Made by a program: the position numbers and the translations under genes. DNA of 20,353 nt from Patescibacteria group bacterium (lineage in GTDB: Bacteria > Patescibacteriota > Saccharimonadia > CAILAD01 > BJGX01). The stretch lies in NCBI GenBank assembly GCA_009691555.1, contig SICB01000008.1, forward strand, positions 1 through 20,353, given 5' to 3'. The notes beneath the pieces are model-generated. The model had not been told where the DNA came from. It was given only the letters and a program-made list of their open reading frames with translations, and searched no databases. Below are positions 6,931 to 13,234 of the stretch, in pieces; within the stretch, counting starts at the first letter, position 1, and each line of letters begins with the position of its first letter.

Positions 6931-7632
6931 TTGAGCCACAAGACCAAAGGTAAATCAAAGAAGAGCTCAGGCAAATCTAAGTCTGAAGAACCAATCAATC
7001 CGCCAGACAATAAAAAAACCATCAACCTGCTGGCGGTGATATCGCTAATACTAGCAGTGCCACTAGCGCCGCTCGCGATTGTACTAGCCCTAATTGCCAA
7101 TCGGCAAATCAAAAACACCGGCCAGCGCGGGCAGGCATTGGTTTTTGCGACAATCACACTATCGACGGTCATCATAATTGGATTGGCCGGATTTGCTAGC
7201 TTTACGGTGCTAGGTGCTAAGAATAAAAAAACTCCGCTGCCGGCTAATACAGTTAAAAATGAGTCAGCCAGCAAGGAATACACCGCAGAAGAAAAAAAGG
7301 CCGCAGATAAAGCCAACAGCTTCCTCGCTGCTTTATCGAAAAACGACTACACCGCGGCCTACGAAGTTTTTTCGCCCGAGCTGAAGGCCAGCTATAAGGA
7401 TGGTGCCATAGGCTTTCAGAGTGAAACCGAAAAAACCTACGCCAAGATCCTTAATAAGTGGAGTATCACAGAAGTTGCCAGTAGCTCGAGCGAGGATAGG
7501 ATTAATGTCAAGGGCACTACTACATTCGATGGCACCGCCACTATTACTACTACAGGAGAATTTGAAATCGGTTTTTATAATAACAACGGCGATATTCAGA
7601 TGTACACGTGGCGAATATCGTCTGGCCAATAA
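6931..7632 (+). CDS. Membrane-anchored protein, DUF4190-like anchor with NTF2-like C-terminal domain
   Basis: 233 aa, TTG start. A Lys/Ser-rich cytosolic tail (1-29) precedes two hydrophobic helices (about 31-57 and 68-95) joined by NRQIKNTGQRGQ, the same anchor plan as the protein at 3340. A linker (97-120) leads to residues 121-233. This stretch (KANSFLAALSKNDYTAAYEVFSPELK...) resembles the DUF4878/NTF2-like stress or lipoprotein modules in which a helix precedes a curved sheet. The C-terminal domain differs from that of the other anchor protein, so the two are domain shuffles on one anchor. No catalytic residues were recognised. Probably a surface or periplasm-like protein; function unknown. 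Confidence 0.75.
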   Translation: MSHKTKGKSKKSSGKSKSEEPINPPDNKKTINLLAVISLILAVPLAPLAIVLALIANRQIKNTGQRGQALVFATITLSTVIIIGLAGFASFTVLGAKNKKTPLPANTVKNESASKEYTAEEKKAADKANSFLAALSKNDYTAAYEVFSPELKASYKDGAIGFQSETEKTYAKILNKWSITEVASSSSEDRINVKGTTTFDGTATITTTGEFEIGFYNNNGDIQMYTWRISSGQ

Positions 7633-7731
7633 ACACTCGATACCGAACGCTAGCGGCCAAGAATACCCTAGCCATATTTGCTATCGGCATTTCCTAGGCA
7701 TCATAATTGGACAGCCGGGCCCCTAAAAGCA

Positions 7732-7737
7732 TAAAAT
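7732..7737 (+). promoter_or_regulatory. -10 element (TAAAAT) of the metallophosphoesterase gene
   Basis: TAAAAT ends 8 nt before the ATG at 7746, with TTGGAC at 7707-7712 as a possible -35 (spacer 19). A TACAAT immediately after (7737-7742) is too close to the ATG to serve. No Shine-Dalgarno is present. Confidence 0.45.
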
Positions 7738-7745
7738 ACAATCAA

Positions 7746-8798
7746 ATGTTCAATAAAAACATCAACCTCAAAATTACAGCCAGCCAGAAGATACTGGTAG
7801 TTAGCGATATCCATCTGCAATTGCCGCTAACTAGCGAGCTTAGTATTATTGAGCAATCTTTGGTGGGGCGTATTAATGAGCTCGCTACCCACAAGCAAGC
7901 TATTTTGGTACTAAACGGCGATGTACTAGAACTCTGGGCACAATCCAACCAGAGTGTTGAAGAAATCATAGATGCCTATAGCGAGCTTAAGCTGGCAATT
8001 TTGAGCTTCAACAAGAAGCCTGGCCACCGCATAATATATACAGTCGGTAACCACGACGATAGCTTGGCCGTTAGTGCTAGCGATAGGGCAGTAGTTGCCA
8101 ACCATTGGCAGGCTGAGGTATGTAATACCTTAAACCTAACGATTGGCCGCAGAACCATTAGAATCGAGCATGGCCATGAGAACGACCCATATAACAAAAC
8201 CTCCTCGACAGGATATTCGCACGGTAAAAAACTAGTTCAAACCACCTTGCCAATTCTCTTGAAGCGGATACCAACTCTCATAGGGGGTATCGGAGACGTG
8301 GTCGATAGGTCGCTGCTGCCGAGCTTTGTACTGAGCAACCTACTCTACAAGCTGGTTGTGCCTTTTTCGATACCAATCGTGTTGCTTTGGGCCGGCTATC
8401 AAACTGCCGCACGGTCCGATACTCGCTACGCAGCAGCCGCAGCGCTGGTACTACTGCTAAGCTGGGCAGCTTTTATGTTGCTAGATATTTTTCTGAGGCT
8501 GGTGGCCAGGCAAACGCTCGGAGGTGGAAAAAAGTACATGAAGAGCCTAGATAGCTACCAAAAAGAGACCAAATTTAACGCCTTGGTGCTGGGGCATACC
8601 CATGACGGCAGAGTCGAGAAGCGCAGGGGCTACAGCTACGCCAACAGCGGCTGTAATGACATTATCGCACTACCTCGGACTGGCTGGTTGGGCATACCAA
8701 GATTCATTCGCTACATACAGATGAGTGAGATAACTATTGATTATTCAAAAAAAGAACCGATTAAATACCACCAACAGATTATTACTTTGGTAAAATAG
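7746..8798 (+). CDS. LpxH-like calcineurin-type metallophosphoesterase with membrane hairpin
   Basis: 350 aa from the ATG at 7746, chosen because of the adjacent -10; an in-frame TTG at 7707 would add only 13 residues with no ribosome site. The metal-binding motifs appear in order: SDIH (Asp21, His23), NGDVLELW (Asp59), GNHD (102), EHGH (142-144) and GHTH (284-286). NGDVLELW is close to the GDLFE/D block of UDP-2,3-diacylglucosamine hydrolases. Unlike soluble LpxH, the chain is interrupted by two hydrophobic helices at about 203-221 and 227-252, between the EHGH and GHTH motifs. The enzyme thus sits on the membrane, and its substrate may be a lipid-linked pyrophosphate. Lipid A synthesis is not expected in this lineage, so an LpxH function is not claimed. 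Confidence 0.85.
   Translation: MFNKNINLKITASQKILVVSDIHLQLPLTSELSIIEQSLVGRINELATHKQAILVLNGDVLELWAQSNQSVEEIIDAYSELKLAILSFNKKPGHRIIYTVGNHDDSLAVSASDRAVVANHWQAEVCNTLNLTIGRRTIRIEHGHENDPYNKTSSTGYSHGKKLVQTTLPILLKRIPTLIGGIGDVVDRSLLPSFVLSNLLYKLVVPFSIPIVLLWAGYQTAARSDTRYAAAAALVLLLSWAAFMLLDIFLRLVARQTLGGGKKYMKSLDSYQKETKFNALVLGHTHDGRVEKRRGYSYANSGCNDIIALPRTGWLGIPRFIRYIQMSEITIDYSKKEPIKYHQQIITLVK
8791..8796 (+). promoter_or_regulatory. -10 element (TAAAAT) of ftsB-like gene, inside the upstream stop
   Basis: TAAAAT overlaps the final codons of the phosphoesterase gene and ends 6 nt before the ATG at 8803, which again fits a leaderless start. No -35 and no Shine-Dalgarno are visible. Confidence 0.45.
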
Positions 8799-8802
8799 AA
8801 CT

Positions 8803-9198
8803 ATGCGTAACTATCTTAAATCGGGCAAATTTGTACTCTGGATCGGCCTTGTGGTAATTATTGTTATGTTTACTATGTTGGCTTCCGAATCTGGCAGAAA
8901 CTACAATCTGCGCAGTAAATCTGACGAACTGGAGGCGCAGATAGCTCGACTGGAGGGGCAGATAGAAGACCTCGGCTACAAGATTACTTATTACAAAACC
9001 GATGCTTATAAAGAGCGCTTGGCGCGCGAAAAGCTCAATGTCGCCGCTACTGGCGAATCGGTGATTATAATCAAAGACGACCAGGCCAAGCAAACCGATG
9101 TGGCCCAGCAAACTACACTGGTGCTCAAGACCGACGCCCAATTGCTAGCAGAGAAGTCCAATTTTGATCAGTGGCGAGACTTTTTGTTTGATAATTAA
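8803..9198 (+). CDS. FtsB/DivIC-type septum formation initiator
   Basis: 131 aa, single-pass division protein. A short basic N-terminus, TM at about 9-27, then a coiled coil (36-63, SDELEAQIARLEGQIEDLGYK) and the family signature REKLNVAATGESVIII (75-90), equivalent to the ARxxLgmvkpGE block of FtsB/DivIC. The remaining 40 residues are Gln/Lys-rich and lack an obvious fold. Such proteins work with FtsL and FtsQ/DivIB in the divisome; neither partner is in the window. The start follows the phosphoesterase stop by 4 nt, but a separate -10 is present. A bidirectional terminator follows directly. Confidence 0.88.
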   Translation: MRNYLKSGKFVLWIGLVVIIVMFTMLASESGRNYNLRSKSDELEAQIARLEGQIEDLGYKITYYKTDAYKERLAREKLNVAATGESVIIIKDDQAKQTDVAQQTTLVLKTDAQLLAEKSNFDQWRDFLFDN

Positions 9199-9204
9199 TT
9201 TTTA

Positions 9205-9235
9205 TTAAAAAAGCCCCAATTAAGGGCTTTTTTAA
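9205..9235. terminator. Bidirectional intrinsic terminator between ftsB-like gene and tRNA-Met
   Basis: TTAAAAAAGCCC (9205-9216) pairs with GGGCTTTTTTAA (9224-9235) around a 7-nt loop. Because of the A-run on one side and T-run on the other, it can end transcription of the + strand gene and of the minus-strand tRNA. Confidence 0.9.
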
Positions 9236-9312
9236 TGGTGGCTGGAGGAGGATTTGAACCTCCGACCTCAGGCTTATGAGTCCCGCGCTCTAACCAACTG
9301 AGCTACCCAGCC
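9236..9312 (-). tRNA. tRNA-Met (CAT), elongator
   Basis: 77 nt with encoded CCA (9238-9236). The acceptor GGCTGGG pairs with TCCAGCC (G7-U66 wobble). The anticodon loop is CTCATAA and the D loop contains AGTTGGTTA. G1-C72 excludes an initiator. U4-A69 differs from the C4-G69 expected for lysidine-modified tRNA-Ile2, so this is assigned as the elongator methionine tRNA. Its 3' end abuts the bidirectional terminator. A weak TATACT at 9354-9349 on the minus strand could be its -10. Confidence 0.92.
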
Positions 9313-9370
9313 ACTTCGTCGAACTATTGCTTAAGTTTACGTAAAATTAGTATAAACTAATTTACTCCAA

Positions 9371-9440
9371 CTATCGCAACAGTTCTCCTCTCGATGTAAC
9401 AAACAGACTTTGGGGTCTTGGTTTGTTCCATCGTGGAAGA
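9371..9440. repeat. Palindromic repeat H, copy 1
   Basis: 70 bp, matching copy 3 apart from one inserted T and one substitution. Imperfect palindrome: CGATG-T-AACAAAC on the left and GTTTGTT-C-CATCG on the right, with the apical stem AGAC/GTCT. Outer arms (TTCTC ... GAGAA) extend the inverted repeat. It resembles a small REP or MITE-like element. Confidence 0.8.
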
Positions 9441-9454
9441 GAAAAATCTTCAAT

Positions 9455-9494
9455 CTACGCATAATTTTAACAAATTCTGCTCCGGTTGCCGTAG
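9455..9494. repeat. Repeat E, copy 1
   Basis: 40 nt from CTACG to CGTAG. It is enclosed by a perfect 9-bp inverted repeat, CAATCTACG (9451-9459) and CGTAGATTG (9490-9498). An inner hairpin GCAtAATTT/AAATTcTGC (9459-9480) is possible. 35 of 40 positions match copy 2 at 9716. Confidence 0.75.
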
Positions 9495-9502
9495 ATTGTC
9501 TT

Positions 9503-9553
9503 CCTCTCGATGTAACAAACAGCCTCACGGCTTGGTTTGTTCCATCGTAGAAA
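9503..9553. repeat. Palindromic repeat H, copy 2
   Basis: Shares CCTCTCGATGTAACAAACAG and the right arm with copies 1 and 3. The apex is changed from AGAC/GTCT to AGCC/GGCT, which keeps all pairs (A-T replaced by C-G), and the loop is TCAC. The flanking CTATCGCAACAG found in copies 1 and 3 is missing. Confidence 0.8.
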
Positions 9554-9576
9554 AGGCAAAACTTCAAGGGCTTGTA

Positions 9577-9645
9577 CTATCGCAACAGTTCTCCTCTCGA
9601 TGTAACAAACAGACTTGGGGTCTTGGTTTGTTCCATCGTAGAAGA
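9577..9645. repeat. Palindromic repeat H, copy 3
   Basis: 69 bp starting CTATCGCAACAG and ending GTAGAAGA, nearly identical to copy 1. It is followed by an A-run and by ACAGGGTCTTGGTTTT (9651-9666), which looks like the right half of a decayed fourth copy. Confidence 0.8.
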
Positions 9646-9715
9646 AAAAAACAGGGTCTTGGTTTTATGAATTGTCAAAGAAGACACTAGGGATATAATT
9701 GATACTACTTACGGC

Positions 9716-9755
9716 CTACGCATAATTTTCACAAATTCGGCTTCGGTTTCCGTAA
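9716..9755. repeat. Repeat E, copy 2
   Basis: 40 nt from CTACG to CGTAA, with five differences from copy 1. The outer inverted repeat is weaker here (TACG/CGTA), so the central AATTT/AAATT hairpin is the better conserved part. Confidence 0.7.
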
Positions 9756-9852
9756 CCACATTATAAATGTATTTACCATAAACTGCACTAAATTAGCTAA
9801 AAACCCAGCTACATCAATATTGCTTTATTATGCAATACGATTCGATTTCTAG

Positions 9853-9882
9853 AAAAAAAGGCCTGCTTTTTTAGGGCAGCCC
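9853..9882 (-). terminator. Terminator of the initiator tRNA
   Basis: On the minus strand GGGCTGC (9882-9876) pairs with GCAGGCC (9866-9860) with one mismatch, followed by seven T (9859-9853). It lies 16 nt from the tRNA 3' end. Confidence 0.75.
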
Positions 9883-9898
9883 TTAACAATAATTGCTT

Positions 9899-9975
9899 TG
9901 GTAGCGGGGGCAGGATTCGAACCTGCGACCTCCAGGTTATGAGCCTGACGAGCTACCGGACTGCTCTACCCCGCG
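9899..9975 (-). tRNA. Initiator tRNA-fMet (CAT)
   Basis: 77 nt with encoded CCA (9901-9899). The 5' base C1 faces U72 and does not pair, the hallmark of a bacterial initiator, which normally has C1 against A72. The rest of the acceptor (GCGGGG/CCCCGC) pairs. The D arm AGCAGTCCGGTAGCTCG is initiator-like. The anticodon stem is TCAGG/CCTGG around CTCATAA, so the usual three G-C pairs next to the loop are A-U, G-C, G-C. It has its own promoter and terminator. Confidence 0.95.
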
Positions 9976-9988
9976 TTAAACAAATATT

Positions 9989-10017
9989 ATTCTAACCTCA
10001 ATCTGATAAATAGTCAA
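9989..10017 (-). promoter_or_regulatory. Promoter of the initiator tRNA
   Basis: On the minus strand TTGACT (10017-10012) and TAGAAT (9994-9989) are separated by 17 nt. The start would fall about 6 nt before the tRNA. It is divergent from the tilS promoter. Confidence 0.75.
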
Positions 10018-10047
10018 TATACACTTCATCATATCGCAAAATTCATC

Positions 10048-10053
10048 TACAAT
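10048..10053 (+). promoter_or_regulatory. -10 element (TACAAT) of tilS, leaderless type
   Basis: TACAAT overlaps an in-frame ATG at 10052 and ends 7 nt before the ATG at 10061, which argues that the latter is used. TTCATC at 10025-10030 is a weak -35 with a 17-nt spacer. Confidence 0.5.
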
Positions 10054-10060
10054 GGTAAGT

Positions 10061-11377
10061 ATGCTAAACGAATTGCACAAACATCTCTCAAGCACCAAGC
10101 TGCTGCCACCTGGAAGCAAAATCCTGGTTGCAGTGTCTGGCGGCGTTGATTCGGTGGCACTACTGAGCTTACTAAGCGCTTTGGCCAATCAATACCGCTG
10201 GAAACTGTCGGTAGCTCACTATAACCACGGGATGCGCCCAGATGCCAGCCACGACGCTATGCTGGTAGGAGCACTAGCTGACCAGTATGGATACCCGTTT
10301 TATCTTGGTAAGTACGAATACAGCGACTTTTCTGAGGCAGCCTTGCGTAAAGCGAGATACGATTTTCTGGAACTCATCAGGCGCGATACCGGTTACGATT
10401 ATGTTGTGACGGCGCATCACAATAACGATTTCCTGGAAACGGCAATATTTAATACCATTAGGGGGGCAGACCGGGAGGGAATGGTTGCCCTAAAACCGCG
10501 CCGTGGCAATATCATTAGACCGCTGTTGCCGTTTTCCAAGCCAGAGCTGATTGTATATGCTAATCTGCTTAAACTAGCCTACAGCGAGGATCGCTCCAAT
10601 AGCGATGTTGGCTACAGCCGAAACTTTGTCCGCAATGTCTTATTGCCACATGCTAGTATCAAATACAAAAATTTTCATCACAATATGAACCGTCGACTCG
10701 CCAATCTGATTGAGATTAACGTCAAGATCAATACTGGACTCTCGCGACTGGCTGATCGGCTGGTAGATTATGAAGATAAAAACTCAATCCAGTTCGATGG
10801 CCAGCAATTCGCGAGTCTCCCAGCTGTAGTACAGAAGAGTCTGATGGTATTTCTAATCAAGAGACTCCAGCCTAGCCATAGCTTGACTAAAATCAATATC
10901 GCCAAAGCAGTTAGGTTTGTCGAAACATCTTCATCCGGATCCCAAATGCCACTGCCAGGTGGCTTGCATCTGGTCAACACCTATGATAAGTTTGTAATCA
11001 CTTCAGAGGCGCAAAATTACTCTGAAAACCCTAACGATACGCTTCATGTTTTGAGTGCCAAAAAACCATTCAAAAATGAGTTGTTCAAAGTAGCCATCAA
11101 CACCGACTCCAAAGCCGGCATAAAAATACCCAATCAAAAACTCTATGTCAGGTACAGACAGTCTGGCGATAGAGTCGGCCCGGTCGGCATGAAGGGCACT
11201 AAGAAGCTGCAAGACATTTTTGTCGATGCAAAAATACCTCGGCACATCAGAGGCCATTGGCCAGTCGTGGTCACGGCCAGCAACGAGATTGTATGGGTTC
11301 CCAATTTGGTCAAAAATCGAAAATTTTTTGAAAACAAGGCTGATAATTATCAATACTTAACATGTGAGGTGATATAG
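10061..11377 (+). CDS. tilS: tRNA(Ile)-lysidine synthase
   Basis: Converts the wobble C of the CAU anticodon in tRNA-Ile2 to lysidine with ATP and lysine, so the tRNA reads AUA and accepts isoleucine. 438 aa. The N-terminal PP-loop ATPase has SGGVDS at 26-31, then HYNHGMRPDASHDA and VTAHHNNDFLET, the typical TilS blocks. A middle helical domain follows. The C-terminal domain (about 360-430) has LYVRYRQSGDRVGPVGMKGTKKLQDIFVDAKIP, the TilS_C signature. The start at 10061 is preferred over 10052 because the -10 covers the latter. The likely substrate tRNA is encoded about 4 kb upstream. The stop overlaps the first base of the ftsH GTG codon. Confidence 0.95.
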   Translation: MLNELHKHLSSTKLLPPGSKILVAVSGGVDSVALLSLLSALANQYRWKLSVAHYNHGMRPDASHDAMLVGALADQYGYPFYLGKYEYSDFSEAALRKARYDFLELIRRDTGYDYVVTAHHNNDFLETAIFNTIRGADREGMVALKPRRGNIIRPLLPFSKPELIVYANLLKLAYSEDRSNSDVGYSRNFVRNVLLPHASIKYKNFHHNMNRRLANLIEINVKINTGLSRLADRLVDYEDKNSIQFDGQQFASLPAVVQKSLMVFLIKRLQPSHSLTKINIAKAVRFVETSSSGSQMPLPGGLHLVNTYDKFVITSEAQNYSENPNDTLHVLSAKKPFKNELFKVAINTDSKAGIKIPNQKLYVRYRQSGDRVGPVGMKGTKKLQDIFVDAKIPRHIRGHWPVVVTASNEIVWVPNLVKNRKFFENKADNYQYLTCEVI

Positions 11378-11382
11378 TGAAT
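11366..11382 (+). promoter_or_regulatory. Shine-Dalgarno leaving two possible ftsH starts
   Basis: GAGGTG (11366-11371) is 5 nt from the GTG at 11377 and 11 nt from the ATG at 11383. The nearer GTG has the better spacing. The choice changes the protein by two residues only. Confidence 0.5.
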
Positions 11383-13209
11383 ATGAAAAAGATTCCAAAA
11401 AATGCATGGTACCTAATAATTTCGATGGTAGTGCTTATATCGCTGGTAGCTCTAATGGGCAAGGGTTCGACACTGGGCAAGACTCCAGCAGAAGTTCCTT
11501 TTAGCTCGGTCCTGGACGAAGTCAAGCAAGACAAAGTAGATTCGCTAGAGGTTACTGGCGACCAGATTATTGTTAATCTCAAAGACGGTACCAAGCAAAA
11601 ATCCTACAAAGAGTCGTTCAAGAGTCTCAGCGATTTTGGTATTGACTACAATAAGGTTAAGGTTGAGGCCAAAAACCCCGACGACGGAGCTGGCCGTTGG
11701 TTTGATATTGCGCTAGCAATATTGCCAATAATTTTTATTGTTGGGTTTTTCTATATCATCATGCGTCAGGCTCAAGGCAGCAACAACCAAGCTATGAGCT
11801 TTGGCAAATCCAAAGCCAGAGTCTTTGGAATGGAAAAAAATAAGATTAAGTTCAAGGATGTAGCTGGTGCCCAAGAGGCTAAGGTTGAGCTCCAAGAGAT
11901 TGTTGAGTTTCTGAAGTACCCGAGTAAATTCGAAGCCCTTGGTGCAAAAATACCAAAAGGAGTTTTGCTCTTTGGTAGTCCCGGAACCGGCAAAACCTTG
12001 CTCGCCCGTGCTGTTGCTGGCGAAGCCGACGTACCTTTCTTTAGTATTTCAGGCTCAGAATTTGTGGAGATGTTTGTGGGTGTTGGTGCTAGCCGAGTGC
12101 GCGACCTTTTTGCCAGAGCCAAGAAAAACTCCCCATGCATCATATTTATTGATGAGGTCGATGCCGTTGGCCGTCAGCGCGGAGCCGGACTAGGTGGTGG
12201 TCACGACGAACGCGAGCAGACCCTAAACCAAATCTTGGTCGAGATGGATGGCTTTGAGCAGGGCACGAATGTAATTGTAATCGCTGCTACTAACCGCCCA
12301 GATGTTCTGGACCCAGCTTTGCTCCGACCGGGTAGGTTTGATAGACGCGTAACACTCGATTTGCCAGACATGAAGGCCCGCGAAGAAATACTCGAAGTTC
12401 ATTCAGTCAAAAAACCACTTGATAACAGCGTCGATTTTAAGGAAGTTGCCCGTAAAACACCGGGCGTATCAGGTGCCGATTTGGCCAACATCGCCAACGA
12501 GGCCGCCATTTTTGCAGCCCGCTCTAATCGTAAAAAAATTACCCAATCTGACTTTCATGAAGCTGTCGAAAAGATTGCCTTGGGGCCAGAGCGCAAGAGC
12601 CACATCCTCAGCGATAAAGAGAAAAAAATCACCGCTTTTCACGAGGCCGGCCATGCACTACTTGGGCACATGCTTCCAAATTGTCACCCGGTGCACAAGG
12701 TTTCGATTGTTAGCCGAGGAATGGCCGGAGGCGTTACCTGGAGCCTGCCGCTTGAAGATAAGCACCTTCACTCATTGGCTGATTTTAAAGACGATATCGC
12801 AATGTCGCTGGGGGGTCGATCAGCTGAAAAACTAATTTTTGGGGAAGAAAATATTACCACCGGTGCCGAGAGCGATCTTAAGCACGCCAACGGTCTTGCC
12901 AGACGAATGGTTACGGAGTACGGTATGAGCAAGGCGCTTAAGAATCGTTTCTTTGGCGAAGAGCAAGGCTCAGTATTTTTGGGGCGCTCAATAGCGCAAG
13001 ACAAGCACTATTCTGAGGAGATGGCATCCAAGATTGATGAAGAAGTTGAGAAGATCATCAATGAGGCTACCAAAAAAGCCGAAGATACCTTGGCAAAAAA
13101 TAAGTCAAAGCTAAATTTGATTGCCGAAACCTTACTTCAAAAAGAGACTATCGAGGGTAAGGACTTCGAAAAGCTAATGGAAGCAGCTTTTAAACAATCT
13201 AAAAAGTAA
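11377..13209 (+). CDS. ftsH: ATP-dependent zinc metalloprotease FtsH
   Basis: Membrane-bound AAA+ protease that degrades damaged membrane proteins and short-lived regulators. 610 aa, normal size. TM1 (about 11-27) and TM2 (about 109-129) flank a short extracytoplasmic domain. The AAA module has Walker A GSPGTGKT (200-207), Walker B IIFIDE (255-260) and the second region of homology ATNRPDVLDPALLRPGRFDRR. The pore motif is MFVGVGASR. The zinc site HEAGH is at 422-426, with the further ligand region GAESDLKHAN downstream. All catalytic parts are intact. It is translationally coupled to tilS: stop and start overlap by one base and the Shine-Dalgarno lies inside tilS. murJ follows after 25 nt with its own promoter. 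Confidence 0.98.
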   Translation: MNMKKIPKNAWYLIISMVVLISLVALMGKGSTLGKTPAEVPFSSVLDEVKQDKVDSLEVTGDQIIVNLKDGTKQKSYKESFKSLSDFGIDYNKVKVEAKNPDDGAGRWFDIALAILPIIFIVGFFYIIMRQAQGSNNQAMSFGKSKARVFGMEKNKIKFKDVAGAQEAKVELQEIVEFLKYPSKFEALGAKIPKGVLLFGSPGTGKTLLARAVAGEADVPFFSISGSEFVEMFVGVGASRVRDLFARAKKNSPCIIFIDEVDAVGRQRGAGLGGGHDEREQTLNQILVEMDGFEQGTNVIVIAATNRPDVLDPALLRPGRFDRRVTLDLPDMKAREEILEVHSVKKPLDNSVDFKEVARKTPGVSGADLANIANEAAIFAARSNRKKITQSDFHEAVEKIALGPERKSHILSDKEKKITAFHEAGHALLGHMLPNCHPVHKVSIVSRGMAGGVTWSLPLEDKHLHSLADFKDDIAMSLGGRSAEKLIFGEENITTGAESDLKHANGLARRMVTEYGMSKALKNRFFGEEQGSVFLGRSIAQDKHYSEEMASKIDEEVEKIINEATKKAEDTLAKNKSKLNLIAETLLQKETIEGKDFEKLMEAAFKQSKK

Positions 13210-13218
13210 CCCAAGTAG

Positions 13219-13224
13219 TATAAT
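13219..13224 (+). promoter_or_regulatory. -10 element (TATAAT) of murJ
   Basis: A perfect TATAAT in the 25-nt gap after ftsH ends 10 nt before the ATG at 13235, leaving a leader of only about 3-4 nt. No Shine-Dalgarno and no good -35. Confidence 0.5.
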
Positions 13225-13234
13225 AAACTTTTTT

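Larger units (their letters stand above)
9313..9898. other. Gene-free region holding interleaved palindromic repeats
   Basis: 586 nt without a credible gene. Short open frames on both strands merely read through the repeats. It contains three copies of a hairpin repeat (H1-H3), a probable fragment of a fourth, two copies of a 40-nt repeat (E1, E2), a 14-nt palindrome TTAGTATAAACTAA (9347-9360) and the terminator of the initiator tRNA. The stretch 9760-9850 is AT-rich with a small ATTGC/GCAAT inverted repeat near 9820 and nothing else recognised. Confidence 0.8.

Noticed and set aside
9371..9645. Possible CRISPR array
   Set aside because: Only three copies, each an imperfect palindrome of 50-70 bp, with irregular intervals, one interval occupied by another repeat, and no cas genes nearby.
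9337..9690. Open frames on both strands across the repeat region (up to about 90 codons)
   Set aside because: They only translate the palindromic repeats; their protein repeats mirror the DNA copies, composition is odd, and no start signals precede them.
9313..9898. Known structured RNA such as RNase P RNA, tmRNA or SRP RNA
   Set aside because: None of the conserved cores of these RNAs was recognised; the structure is explained by repeated short hairpins.
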